Shown here: positions 26,087-35,048 of the stretch, piece by piece
Layout of the letters: each line of letters starts with the position of its first letter
How positions within the stretch are numbered: position 1 is the stretch's first letter
Source of the DNA: Lachnospiraceae bacterium
GTDB lineage: Bacteria; Bacillota; Clostridia; Lachnospirales; Lachnospiraceae
Assembly (NCBI GenBank): GCA_017465095.1
Contig: JAFTWX010000101.1
Span: 1 to 64,000 of the forward strand
Direction: 5' to 3'
Length of the DNA: 64,000 nucleotides
Program-made: the position numbers and the translations under genes
The notes under the pieces: model-generated
Seen by the model: the letters and a program-made list of their open reading frames with translations, nothing else
Told to the model about the DNA's origin: nothing
Databases searched by the model: none

Positions 26087-26845
26087 ATGCAGAAAGTTTC
26101 AGTCATTACCATGACCTTTAACGAATGCGAAAACTTAAAGGCATGTGCAACGAAGGTTTTAAAACAGGATTATCCTAATTTGGAATATATTATTGTGGAC
26201 GGTGGTTCCACCGACGGAAGCGTGGAATTTTTGGCTTCCTTAAAGGAGCAGTACGGAGACAAAGTCACTTACGTGTCGGAGCCGGACAAAGGTCTTTACG
26301 ACGCACTCAACAAAGGAATCCGTATGGCGACGGGAGATATCGTGGGACTGATGTGTGATGAGTTTACAAATGATCATATTATTTCCGAGATGGTGGAAGC
26401 CATAGAGAGAGAAGGGGCTGACGGCGTGCACGGCGATGTGGATTTTGTGCAGAACGGCAAAGTCGTGCGCAGATGGCGTATGGGCATCGGAACGATCAAC
26501 GGCGGCTGGATGCCTGCGCACCCGACCATGTTTTTGAAGAGAGAGATTTACGAAAAATACGGCTTGTATGAGCTTGGTTATGTGATTGCTGCGGATTATG
26601 AATTTATCGTGCGAATGTTAAAGAGCGGAGAGACGAAGCTGGCGTACATACCGAAGGTTCTTGTGCACCAGTATCACGGCGAGAATTCTACAAGTACCGG
26701 CGGTTTTAACAATTATGTGAGATCGTTTTTGGAGGCGCGCAGAGCCTTGATTGTCAACGGAATGCCACACCCTACCACGACGTGTATCATTAGGACATTC
26801 CGTGTTTTCGGACAGTTTGCAAGAGGAATATTCGGAAAAAGTTAA
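26087..26845 (+). CDS. GT2 family glycosyltransferase (WcaE-like)
   Basis: A 252-residue GT2 enzyme starting VSVITMTFNECENLKACATK, with VDGGSTDGSVEF near residue 38 and the segment EPDKGLYDALNKGIRMATGD near 65-84, characteristic of the short colanic-acid WcaE-like group. GDVDFV near residue 124 provides the metal-binding aspartates, and MPAHPTMF then AADYEFIVRML complete the fold. It heads an operon through rmlD, two GT-C-like membrane proteins and three acyltransferases. Acceptor and donor are not readable, though rmlD next door makes rhamnose a candidate. Confidence 0.87.
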   Translation: MQKVSVITMTFNECENLKACATKVLKQDYPNLEYIIVDGGSTDGSVEFLASLKEQYGDKVTYVSEPDKGLYDALNKGIRMATGDIVGLMCDEFTNDHIISEMVEAIEREGADGVHGDVDFVQNGKVVRRWRMGIGTINGGWMPAHPTMFLKREIYEKYGLYELGYVIAADYEFIVRMLKSGETKLAYIPKVLVHQYHGENSTSTGGFNNYVRSFLEARRALIVNGMPHPTTTCIIRTFRVFGQFARGIFGKS

Positions 26846-26869
26846 TATATTGAAAGAAGAGGAAACAGC

Positions 26870-27721
26870 ATGAAAAAACTGATTATTACAGGATGTAACG
26901 GACAGCTTGGAAAAGCGATGAACGATCAGCTGGCGGGAAACAGCGAATATGAATGTATCAATACGGACGTGGCAGAGCTTGATATCACCGATATCGACAG
27001 TGTGATGAAGCTTGCCCGTGAGGTGAAACCGTACGCTATTATCAACTGTGCGGCCCACACCAATGTAAACGCCTGTGAATCCCAGCAGGATCTGGCTTAC
27101 AAGATCAATGCCATCGGACCGCGCAACCTGAGTATTGCAGCTACCGAGACAGGCGCAAAGCTTGTTCAGGTGTCCACGGACTATGTGTTCCCGGGCGATG
27201 AGAACAGACCGCTGACAGAGTTTGATGCGGTAGGACCGAAGAGTGTTTACGGTGCAACTAAGTTAGCCGGTGAGAACTTTGTAAAAGATTTTGCGAAGGA
27301 TTATTTTATACTGCGAACTGCATGGCTTTACGGCGAAGGAAAGAATTTTGTCCGCACGATGCTCGGAGCCGGACAGGCCAATGACAAGGTGCGAGTGGTG
27401 GGAGACCAGTTTGGTTCACCGACCAGTGCAAGTGAGTTAGCAAAGGCTATCTGCTATCTTTTGCCGACGCAGAATTACGGAACCTTCCATGCTACATGTG
27501 AAGGAAGCTGCAGCTGGGCTGATTTTACAAAAGAGTTTTACCGTCTTGCAGGGATGAAGACTGAGGTGGAAGTGATTACCACAGCAGAGTATCCGACGCC
27601 GGCGGCAAGACCTGCTTATTCCATTCTTGAGAATTATATGTTTAAGCTGACCACAGACTTTATGTTTAAAGACTGGCACGATGCGATTGCGGAGTACATG
27701 GCAGCAGAACTCAAAAAATAG
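26870..27721 (+). CDS. rfbD: dTDP-4-dehydrorhamnose reductase
   Basis: RmlD reduces dTDP-4-dehydro-L-rhamnose to dTDP-L-rhamnose with NAD(P)H. The 283-residue protein shows the Rossmann start ITGCNGQLGKAM, INCAAHTNVNACE, the catalytic STDYVFPG and YGATKLAGE (Tyr-x3-Lys), and ARPAYSILEN near the C-terminus, all RmlD hallmarks. rmlA, rmlB and rmlC are not in the window, so they must be elsewhere if rhamnose is made. Its place between a GT2 and two GT-C-like genes suggests rhamnose in the glycan made by this operon. Confidence 0.92.
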   Translation: MKKLIITGCNGQLGKAMNDQLAGNSEYECINTDVAELDITDIDSVMKLAREVKPYAIINCAAHTNVNACESQQDLAYKINAIGPRNLSIAATETGAKLVQVSTDYVFPGDENRPLTEFDAVGPKSVYGATKLAGENFVKDFAKDYFILRTAWLYGEGKNFVRTMLGAGQANDKVRVVGDQFGSPTSASELAKAICYLLPTQNYGTFHATCEGSCSWADFTKEFYRLAGMKTEVEVITTAEYPTPAARPAYSILENYMFKLTTDFMFKDWHDAIAEYMAAELKK

Positions 27722-27738
27722 AAACGAGGATTTCATTT

Positions 27739-28953
27739 ATGGATGATAAATTTCGCGAGATGCTCACCCATACTTTTCGTATAAAAAAGAAAAACATTAC
27801 GTTTACTACGCTGGACATTTTACTGTTTTTGGTTCTGACCGTGTTTGCCCTTGTGGCGCGCTACGCACTCCGCAATGTGGTGGCCGGTGATTATAAAATG
27901 TTCTTTGAGCCGTGGGTTGCAACCCTGCGTGAGGCGGGCGGCGGTATCAAGGGACTGGCAGCAGAGTTTGAATATGTGGATTACACGACACCGTATTTGA
28001 CAATTCTTTCTTTTATCAGTATCTGCCCGTTTTTGAACACGCTGCTTTTGATGAAAATCGTTTCGATTTTCTTTGATTTTGTGGCTGCTTTTGCGGTGAT
28101 GGCCATTGTGTACCATCAGACAAAGTCTTCCACAAAAGCGATTTTAGGGTACGGTACACTTTTGCTGGTGCCGACGGTTTTGACCAACGGAGCGATGTGG
28201 GCTCAGTGTGATATTATTTTTACGAGCTTTATTTTGTGGTCGGTTTACTTCCTGCTGAAGGACAGACCGGCTATGGGAATGATGTTTTACGGTATTGCGT
28301 TTGCATTCAAACTGCAGACGCTGTTTATGGCGCCGCTTTATCTGATTCTTTGGATGAAGGGCAAAATTAAATTAAAACATTTTCTGTTTCTTCCGCTCAT
28401 GTATCTGGTCGGAATGATTCCGGCGCTCATTGCGGGAAGAGATTTTTGGGAGCTTATCAGTGTGTATTTCATGCAGGCGGGCGGTATGATGGATATTTAT
28501 GCCCTTTCGCACAAATTCCCGAATATATACCAGTTCATCGGAACCGATGTATTCCTGTTTGAGTATGCAGATGCGGGAATCTGGGTAACACTCGGGGCGC
28601 TTATGGTTTTCCTGTATGTGTTTGCGCGCAAAAACTACACGATTGACACAAAGCTTTTTCTGCGCATGGGAATGCTTTTGACGATGACGGTGGTTTTTTT
28701 CCTGCCTCATATGCACGAGAGATATGCGATTCTTGTGGAAGTGATGGCAATTCTCTATTTGTTTGTGGAGCCGGAGAAGTTTTATATTCCGCTTCTCACC
28801 ATCCTCTGTTCTTTTGCCGGATACACGATTTATCTGGCCCAGAACAATATTGTTCCGATGTATGTGTACACCGTCTGTTTTATGCTTCTTATGTTTGATC
28901 ATGCGGTGGCGTGTGTTCGGATGATGAATCGAAACAAAGTTAGTTTGGAGTAA
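27739..28953 (+). CDS. GT-C-like membrane mannosyltransferase family protein
   Basis: A 404-residue polytopic protein with ten or so helices. The first outside loop holds AGDYKMFFEPW near residues 51-61, resembling the acidic loop motif of Gpi18/ALG6-type GT-C enzymes, and later come NGAMWAQCDIIF near 153, FPNIYQFIG near 257 and LPHMHERY near 318, regions conserved in this family. Such enzymes use polyprenyl-phosphate sugars outside the membrane. It starts 17 bases after rmlD and is followed after 3 bases by a shorter paralogue. Exact substrate unknown. Confidence 0.78.
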   Translation: MDDKFREMLTHTFRIKKKNITFTTLDILLFLVLTVFALVARYALRNVVAGDYKMFFEPWVATLREAGGGIKGLAAEFEYVDYTTPYLTILSFISICPFLNTLLLMKIVSIFFDFVAAFAVMAIVYHQTKSSTKAILGYGTLLLVPTVLTNGAMWAQCDIIFTSFILWSVYFLLKDRPAMGMMFYGIAFAFKLQTLFMAPLYLILWMKGKIKLKHFLFLPLMYLVGMIPALIAGRDFWELISVYFMQAGGMMDIYALSHKFPNIYQFIGTDVFLFEYADAGIWVTLGALMVFLYVFARKNYTIDTKLFLRMGMLLTMTVVFFLPHMHERYAILVEVMAILYLFVEPEKFYIPLLTILCSFAGYTIYLAQNNIVPMYVYTVCFMLLMFDHAVACVRMMNRNKVSLE

Positions 28954-28956
28954 AAT

Positions 28957-30048
28957 ATGGATAAAAAAATTACCGATTTTATAGTGACGGAATTGAAGAT
29001 AGGAAAATGGAAACTGGCACCGATTGACTTGCTGCTTCTTATTTTTGCACCGGTGTTCGGCGTGATGATGCGAGTTTGTGTGCAGTCTTATTATGCGCTA
29101 CCCCAGACGAAGGAGTTTATTGTTATCAACGACGGGCTTAAGGTGGCGACGGGGTGCTTCGATGTGCTGCTTGCCATTGTGGCCGCACTGTTTGTGTTTG
29201 AACTCACAAAGCACAAATTGAAAGCGTTTTTGGCCTATGCGATTACGCTTCTGCTCCCGGTTCTTGCTGCGGGAAGTGCCATGTGGGGAATGGGCGATTC
29301 CATCTTTGTGTTTTTTGCGATACTTTCATTGTATCTCTTGGTTAAAGGAAAAGGAAACAGTGCCGTTATTTGCTATGGAGTGGCGCTGTTTTTGAGCCGC
29401 TATGCATTTTTCCTGCTTCCGGTGTTCGCCATTGCGTTTATGCAGAAAAAAACCAAGCTGGTGTCTTACCTGGCACCCCTTTGCGGAGCGTGGTTTCGGA
29501 ACGGTATCGTAATCGGAGACGGGAAATTGTCTTTTCCGATTTTTGAATCGGAACGTATTCTTTCGATTATGCGCGGGGAAAACCTGATTAGTTACAATTG
29601 GCCGAATTTCTATCAGATTATCGGGCCGGACAAGTTTGTCATAGAGTATGGTCTGGTGGCAAAGAGCATTGCAGCGGTTCTTATGTTTGTCGTTGTCGTG
29701 CTTGTGTTGCAAAAGGGCGAAGAACTCAAAGATGAAAAATGGGTTTCTCTTTCTCTTTTGTTGTCTATGGTATTTCCGTTTATTATGCCGCAGATGGATG
29801 AGCGTTGCGGTTTGTTGGCCGACGTGCTTGCACTTGTTTTTGTGATGAAGTTTACGGATATGTATTATGTTGCAGTGATTCATATTGTGATTTCTTATAT
29901 TGCCTACTCGGCATATTTCAGAGGAGAAAGTGTTATTCCGCTTTGTTATGTGGCGTTTGTGATGCTGTTCCTTATTGTTGTTATGCTGCGTTTTGTCATG
30001 GGCGGCAAAAGATTTTACATCGGATTTAAAGAGAAGGAGAATTGTTAA
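28957..30048 (+). CDS. GT-C-like membrane protein, divergent paralogue of the preceding gene
   Basis: A 363-residue polytopic protein clearly related to the preceding gene: SAMWGMGDSIF matches GAMWAQCDIIF, WPNFYQIIGPDKFVIEYG matches FPNIYQFIGTDVFLFEYA, and MPQMDERCGLLADV matches LPHMHERYAILVEV. The loop that carries GDYKMFFEPW upstream reads PQTKEFIVIN here, and about 30 residues after it are missing, so the presumed catalytic acid is gone. It may be a non-catalytic partner or have a shifted active site. The stop is immediately followed by the next start. The start codon lies 6 bases after GGAG at the upstream stop. Confidence 0.75.
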   Translation: MDKKITDFIVTELKIGKWKLAPIDLLLLIFAPVFGVMMRVCVQSYYALPQTKEFIVINDGLKVATGCFDVLLAIVAALFVFELTKHKLKAFLAYAITLLLPVLAAGSAMWGMGDSIFVFFAILSLYLLVKGKGNSAVICYGVALFLSRYAFFLLPVFAIAFMQKKTKLVSYLAPLCGAWFRNGIVIGDGKLSFPIFESERILSIMRGENLISYNWPNFYQIIGPDKFVIEYGLVAKSIAAVLMFVVVVLVLQKGEELKDEKWVSLSLLLSMVFPFIMPQMDERCGLLADVLALVFVMKFTDMYYVAVIHIVISYIAYSAYFRGESVIPLCYVAFVMLFLIVVMLRFVMGGKRFYIGFKEKENC

Positions 30049-31197
30049 ATGAAACAGGCGCAGAAGCTGGATTTTATTAACGGATTGAAAGTTTTGTCCT
30101 GTCTGACAATCTTCAATTTTCATTTTATTAATTTTTATTACTGCGGATTGTATTCCCTGCTTCCGGCGGATTATCATGTGCCGGCGGTGGAGGCATTGAT
30201 CGGAAAAACGCCGCTTTGTCTGTTGATTGCAGGAAAGTTCGGAGTCCGTATCTTTTTGACGGTCAGCGGATTTTTTGTCGGATACCGCTTTTTTACCACC
30301 GGGGACAAGTCATCGTTGTCTTCCGGCGTTGTGAAAAAATATTTCCGTCTTGTGTTCCCGATTCTGACGGCGAACATTGCGATTTATGTGTGCATGAAGC
30401 TGGGACTGTATTTAAATGCCGAGGCAGCGGCTTTGGCGGGCAGTCAGATTTTTGTGGGAAATTATAATCAATTTGCCCCGAATTTGGCGGGTGCGGTGAA
30501 AGAGGCTGTATGGGGCTGTTTTGTTACGGGAGAAAACCATTACAATGGGCCGCTTTGGTTTATTTACTATGAATTTTTCGGAACACTTTTAGTGGCTGCA
30601 ATCCTGTCGTTGGTGGGAAACAGCAAAGCCAGATACATCGTTTATGTTGTGGCTTGTGTTCTTTTTATCCGTTCCGATTTTCTGGCGATTATCTGCGGAG
30701 CAGCGGTGTGTGACCTGGCGTATCGCCCGCCGGTGTGGCTGAAAAAAATGATGGAGCAGAAGTGGCTCATGCGGTTACTGCTTTTGTTTGGTGTGTTCCT
30801 GGGATCCTTCCCGTCTATCGGGGAGCGTCTGGAAGGAACGATTTACGGACTGGTACCGCCTAAGATTATGTTTTACTATGTCATCGGAGCCTCCTGTGTG
30901 ATTTTTGCTGTGCTTCAATTGAAAGGACCGCAGAAGGTGCTCGGTGCGAAATGGCTTACATGGCTGAATACATACAGCTATGGCTTTTATCTTGTGCATT
31001 TTATGGTGCTGTGTACATTTTCCAGTGGTTTGTTTGTAGCACTTTACGAGCATGTAAATTATCATGTGCTTGCGCTGATCAACTATCTGTTGTCGTTTGC
31101 ACTGACACTGCTCATATCTGTCCCGATTCAAAAGTTCGTGGAAAAACCGGGAATGAAGCTGGCAAATGATTTTGCGGCGAAATTTTGTAATGAATAA
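30049..31197 (+). CDS. Acyltransferase-3 family membrane protein
   Basis: A 382-residue, about ten-helix acyltransferase of the OafA/Acyl_transf_3 family, which usually adds acetyl or other acyl groups to glycans. The start KLDFINGLKVLSCLTIFNFHFINF places the conserved histidine in helix 1, and NGPLWFIYYEFFG near residue 165 is the diagnostic mid-protein motif. The C-terminal helix pair ends with a basic segment and no SGNH domain. It directly abuts the upstream stop and is followed by two more acyltransferase genes, so this operon probably decorates its glycan in several ways. Confidence 0.88.
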   Translation: MKQAQKLDFINGLKVLSCLTIFNFHFINFYYCGLYSLLPADYHVPAVEALIGKTPLCLLIAGKFGVRIFLTVSGFFVGYRFFTTGDKSSLSSGVVKKYFRLVFPILTANIAIYVCMKLGLYLNAEAAALAGSQIFVGNYNQFAPNLAGAVKEAVWGCFVTGENHYNGPLWFIYYEFFGTLLVAAILSLVGNSKARYIVYVVACVLFIRSDFLAIICGAAVCDLAYRPPVWLKKMMEQKWLMRLLLLFGVFLGSFPSIGERLEGTIYGLVPPKIMFYYVIGASCVIFAVLQLKGPQKVLGAKWLTWLNTYSYGFYLVHFMVLCTFSSGLFVALYEHVNYHVLALINYLLSFALTLLISVPIQKFVEKPGMKLANDFAAKFCNE

Positions 31198-31208
31198 TGG
31201 AGATGTCT

Positions 31209-32231
31209 ATGTCCAAAGTACGCAGGAAAAAATGGATCGATTTTGTGAAATGCATCGCAATTGTGATTGTGATGCTAAATCACAGTCAGATTGACATCCC
31301 GGGAGTGAAATTCTGGGGTGGTATGTTTTTTGTGCCCGTTTTTTTCGTGCTTTCCGGATTTACATATCACAGCAGGGAAGAATCTTTTCGGTCGTTTCTG
31401 GGGAGAGAGGCAAAGCGCCTTCTTCTCCCGTACATAACGGCAAACGGGATTCTTTTTGCTTTTTTTGCTTTTAAAGATGTGTTTTTTGGAGACGGAAGTC
31501 TGGCTCATATGTGGCTTGATTTTGTCGGCATTTTTTATGCGAGAAACCAGATTTTTTCCTGGGAGACGCAGACCTTGTTTTTTCCGAAACTGGGGGCGAA
31601 TGTCTATTTGCTGGAATGTTTGAACTCGCCGACATGGTTTTTGCCGGCATTGTTTTTGACGACCGTATTTTTTGAGGCGCTTCTCAGATTGACGAAACGC
31701 GATGGGCGGAAAATGCTGCTCGGTGCAGTTATTTTGTTGTGCATGGCAAACCTTTACCACTACCTGTTTCCGTTACTTTTGCCGTGGAGTCTGGATGCGG
31801 TGGCGTATTTCCTCATTATGTTCATGTGGGGTTACTTCATGGCAAGGAAAGAGTTCCTGTTATACTTTGACAGACGCAAATGGGTGCTCTGCCTGCTTTT
31901 CGGTGTGTTTTTGCTGTGTGCCACTGTGAACGGCTCTGCAAACTATTCCATCGGTGATTACGGAAAATCTGCAATGATGGCGCTGTACAATGCCCTTGTC
32001 TCATCGACGGTTGTTATGTTTTTGTGTTATAAAGCGGAGCGGTGGATTCCGCGGTGGCTTTGCACTGTCGGCGAGCATACACTGCTTTTGCTCTGCTATC
32101 ATCTGTTTGTTTTTGCTATGTTGGAGACGGTGCTTCCGGGACTGCACCCGGCGATTACGATATTTGTGACGACCGTTGCATTGACGTTTACGGCGTGGGG
32201 AAAGGAGAAACTGATTGATGCAAAGAGATAA
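31209..32231 (+). CDS. Acyltransferase-3 family membrane protein
   Basis: A 340-residue acyltransferase-3 protein. KWIDFVKCIAIVIVMLNHSQID gives the helix-1 histidine, PVFFVLSGFTYHSR the second-helix motif and SPTWFLPALFL the central Trp-Phe motif. I chose ATG 31209, six bases after GGAG; an ATG at 31197 overlapping the previous stop (TAATG) is in frame but has no ribosome binding site. It is only distantly similar to its two neighbours, so the trio is not a fresh duplication. It overlaps the following gene by 14 bases. Confidence 0.83.
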   Translation: MSKVRRKKWIDFVKCIAIVIVMLNHSQIDIPGVKFWGGMFFVPVFFVLSGFTYHSREESFRSFLGREAKRLLLPYITANGILFAFFAFKDVFFGDGSLAHMWLDFVGIFYARNQIFSWETQTLFFPKLGANVYLLECLNSPTWFLPALFLTTVFFEALLRLTKRDGRKMLLGAVILLCMANLYHYLFPLLLPWSLDAVAYFLIMFMWGYFMARKEFLLYFDRRKWVLCLLFGVFLLCATVNGSANYSIGDYGKSAMMALYNALVSSTVVMFLCYKAERWIPRWLCTVGEHTLLLLCYHLFVFAMLETVLPGLHPAITIFVTTVALTFTAWGKEKLIDAKR

Positions 32232-33369
32232 GGCCATCGATGCAGTGAAGGGTTTTGCCATTCTTTTGGTAATGATCGGACACTGCATTGTGCTAAACGG
32301 GCTCAATACGACGGATCCCTATATATATGATGTCATTAAATCGGTGCAGATGCCTCTTTTTATGCTGGTCAGCGGAGTGCTTTCCTCCTACGGACTGCAG
32401 AAAAACGGCAGGGGAACCGGATTTAAAAAATTGCCGGCGCGATGTGTTTCGTATTTGCTGCCGTTTTTTTCTTGGTTTGTGCTGGTTCATTTGTATACCC
32501 ACATAAAAGCGGGTACCCTTTCCGGGGCAATGTTTTGCAAAGAATTGAAAGAGCTGCTGTTTCAGACGGACAGGGGCCTATGGTTTTTGATGACACTGTT
32601 TGTTGCGACCGTGTGTGCGATGGTTGCACAGCTTGTTGCGGATAAGGCGGTTTCCGGCAAAACGGACAAGGACACAGATAAGAAAGGGGAGACGCAGACA
32701 GATTTGAAAAAAGCGATCATTTTCTGCGTTGTCAGCCTTTTCTTTTACTGCCTGTTTTTTGTGCAGTCCCGCAGCGGAAATACATTTTTGAGTCCGTCGC
32801 TGATGTTGCACTATTTTCCTTTTTACCTTATGGGATATGTGGTTAACGGATACGTGGTGCGGGTGAGGAACCGGTCGGGTGTGACGCCGGAGAGACAACA
32901 GCTTTGGCGACGCGGGGAGATTTTGGTTATTGCAGTGTTTTTGATCATTTTTGCGGTTATGGTTATCCGGCTGGATTTGGCAGCGCCTCTTGACAGTTTT
33001 ACAGCTTTGGCGACGCAGATGGCAGCTTCGTTTTTCGGGACGGTTTCCGTGTATTTGATCGTGTACCGTCTGGCGCAGCGGCGACAAAAAAAGACAGAGA
33101 AGCCGGGCTTTCTGTCTTTTATAGGAATCTATACACTTGAGATTTATGTGCTTCATTTCCGGTTTGCCCGAATGCTGGGGCTCGCCGAAAAGGAATTGCA
33201 GTTTTATTCCCCGGAAGCGTTCTTCTGGATTGTCGCAGCCTTTGTGCTGATGAGTCTGCTCACGGCCGTGACGATTGTTGTTATACAGCGGATTCCGGTT
33301 ATTTCGTATCTTCTGTTCGGGAAGAAACACGTGAAGCTTTCCTTTGGCAAATCCTCTCCACAAGCATGA
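32218..33369 (+). CDS. Acyltransferase-3 family membrane protein
   Basis: A 383-residue acyltransferase-3 protein with KAIDAVKGFAILLVMIGHCIVL at the start, MPLFMLVSGVLSSYGLQ in helix 2 and DRGLWFLMTLFVATV near residue 120. A hydrophilic Lys/Asp/Thr-rich insert near residues 143-160 probably faces the cytoplasm. ATG 32218 lies inside the preceding gene after AAAGGAG. Its 3' end overlaps the convergent minus-strand gene by 71 bases, with no room for a terminator between them. Confidence 0.85.
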   Translation: MQRDKAIDAVKGFAILLVMIGHCIVLNGLNTTDPYIYDVIKSVQMPLFMLVSGVLSSYGLQKNGRGTGFKKLPARCVSYLLPFFSWFVLVHLYTHIKAGTLSGAMFCKELKELLFQTDRGLWFLMTLFVATVCAMVAQLVADKAVSGKTDKDTDKKGETQTDLKKAIIFCVVSLFFYCLFFVQSRSGNTFLSPSLMLHYFPFYLMGYVVNGYVVRVRNRSGVTPERQQLWRRGEILVIAVFLIIFAVMVIRLDLAAPLDSFTALATQMAASFFGTVSVYLIVYRLAQRRQKKTEKPGFLSFIGIYTLEIYVLHFRFARMLGLAEKELQFYSPEAFFWIVAAFVLMSLLTAVTIVVIQRIPVISYLLFGKKHVKLSFGKSSPQA

Positions 33370-34909
33370 GAAGGACATATACGGCGGTCACGTACATCAT
33401 CGGATAAAAATATTGAATGAAAGAAGCAGGGGCTGTCAGGAAAATGACAGCCTCTCTTGCAATGAGTGCAAGGAAACCAAACAACAGGAACCATTTGCGT
33501 TTCACGAGAGAAATCACTGTTGCAAGGGCAAGAAGCAGGAGCATCGGAATATAAGCTTCGCCGCCGCAGTGAAACAGTGCCAGTGCATACCCCTCATGAT
33601 AATTGAGCGGAAGTCTCTTGTACGCCTCTAACATTTCCATACCGTACTGACGGTCGTGTTCGTACAGATGAAAATCTGTGGATGCGACCATTTTTAAATT
33701 GAGTACCATGTCAGGGTCATATCCGAAAAATCCGTTTGTCACACAGAATAACTGAAGCCTTTCGCCGAAATAAAGGTCGAGATTGTGCATAATTAAACGG
33801 AGGGCACTTTTCAGATAGGCGCTCTGCTGCTGCCTCGTGGCGCCGGTCTGCGTATAACGGCCTTCGTTGTGGTCTGTGTTGTAGCGGTTGTAAGCGCTGC
33901 AGGAGAGCACGTCGTTGTGCAGATAACCGAAATCCGTAACTGCACTGATGTTGGCAATGTCCTCCTCGCTTCCGGGATAGGTCTGATCCCGGTGAAGAAT
34001 GACGGACAGCGGTCTCGTTGTCGAAATAATCAGATAGTCGCTTCCGTAATATTTTTCTTCGCCCACAGACTGAGGAATTTTGACAATCAAAAACAGAATA
34101 ATCGCGAGCACTGTAAATACGGCTGCTTTGCGAAAGCTTCCGTAAGCTGCCCCGATCAGGAAAAAGCCGAGAGGCAAAAGCACGAGACTTTCACTGCGCC
34201 ACAGGGCAAGAACCCCGGTGAGCAGAGAGAGCAACAGTAATTTGACCGGTGTCAGCTGCGCTTTTTCTTTCCATTCAAAATACAGATATACAAAATAGAA
34301 CAAAAAGAAGCCGGAATAAATGGCCGGGCGGAAGCACATGAGCGCGCCCAGAAGCGTGAACGGAAGAACTCCGCCAAGAAGCAGAAGCAGGCACCATTTT
34401 GACTGATAAAACCGGTCGGCCCGGTAGTAAAGGTACGAAAATACAAGGGCATAAATCACATCGGACAAAAGAACCGGCGCCGCAGACATAGGGAACAGCG
34501 ACATGGCCACCATGTAAAACAGGGAAGTCAGGTAGTTGTGCCAGTATACGGGATAATACCGGGTCGCATAGGAAAAAATGATAGGGTCATCGTTCATGTA
34601 ATAGCCCGGATATGTGATCAGAAGCCCGATTCCGTAAATGCACATGAGTGCGAGTAAAGGAACCAGGAGCTTCGGCCGCTTCCACGCATAGACGAGGAAT
34701 TCAAAAAACAAAAACAGACACAGAAGAGAAAGTGCTTTCGTCAGAAAATGCATCAGGGGAACCATGGCCGTGTCAACCGGCAGGCAATTCATGTTCAAAC
34801 CGTCCGCGGAAAACAACTTTGTGTCAGTCCAGAAGGTGACTGCCCAGACAAGAAGGGCTGCCACTGCGATAAAAATATGTTTTTTGTGTTGTTTGATATA
34901 TTGTTTCAT
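33299..34909 (-). CDS. Polytopic membrane protein, candidate GT-C glycosyltransferase
   Basis: A 536-residue protein with about twelve helices. The loop after the third helix reads TYPGYYMNDDPIIFSYATRYYPV, with a conserved-looking Asp pair that resembles the first-loop acidic motif of GT-C enzymes, and a soluble outside stretch lies near residues 310-420. I do not recognise a precise family; it resembles uncharacterised Gram-positive glycan-locus membrane proteins. The gene has its own promoter (34952-34980) and faces the acyltransferase operon, overlapping its end. Function is inferred from shape and context. Confidence 0.68.
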   Translation of the reverse strand: MKQYIKQHKKHIFIAVAALLVWAVTFWTDTKLFSADGLNMNCLPVDTAMVPLMHFLTKALSLLCLFLFFEFLVYAWKRPKLLVPLLALMCIYGIGLLITYPGYYMNDDPIIFSYATRYYPVYWHNYLTSLFYMVAMSLFPMSAAPVLLSDVIYALVFSYLYYRADRFYQSKWCLLLLLGGVLPFTLLGALMCFRPAIYSGFFLFYFVYLYFEWKEKAQLTPVKLLLLSLLTGVLALWRSESLVLLPLGFFLIGAAYGSFRKAAVFTVLAIILFLIVKIPQSVGEEKYYGSDYLIISTTRPLSVILHRDQTYPGSEEDIANISAVTDFGYLHNDVLSCSAYNRYNTDHNEGRYTQTGATRQQQSAYLKSALRLIMHNLDLYFGERLQLFCVTNGFFGYDPDMVLNLKMVASTDFHLYEHDRQYGMEMLEAYKRLPLNYHEGYALALFHCGGEAYIPMLLLLALATVISLVKRKWFLLFGFLALIAREAVIFLTAPASFIQYFYPMMYVTAVYVLLMLVERICQRKASRVSSRTEDTK

Positions 34910-34951
34910 TCTTTTATATGCCTCATAGTTATGTTTTTTTCGTTCTCTCTT

Positions 34952-34980
34952 AGTATACCTTTCCGGGACGTGGTATGCAA
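34952..34980 (-). promoter_or_regulatory. Minus-strand promoter for the 34909 gene
   Basis: Read on the minus strand, TTGCAT (34980-34975) and TATACT (34957-34952) are spaced by 17 bases. The leader to the start codon would be about 35 bases. It stands back to back with the plus promoter at 34988. Confidence 0.7.
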
Positions 34981-34987
34981 ACTATTA

Positions 34988-35016
34988 TTGCGTAAAAAAA
35001 GGTTCTTTGTTATAGT
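34988..35016 (+). promoter_or_regulatory. Plus-strand promoter for the 35049 gene
   Basis: TTGCGT at 34988-34993 and TATAGT at 35011-35016 are spaced by 17 bases, 32 bases before ATG 35049. Only 7 bases separate it from the -35 of the divergent promoter. Confidence 0.62.
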
Positions 35017-35048
35017 TGAGTTAGTTTTGTGAGACATCGGAGGTTGTT

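Noticed and set aside
27739..30048. A pseudogene reading for the second GT-C-like gene
   Set aside because: The frame is open for 363 codons with a proper site and start, and most helices and conserved blocks remain. It is a diverged paralogue, not decay.
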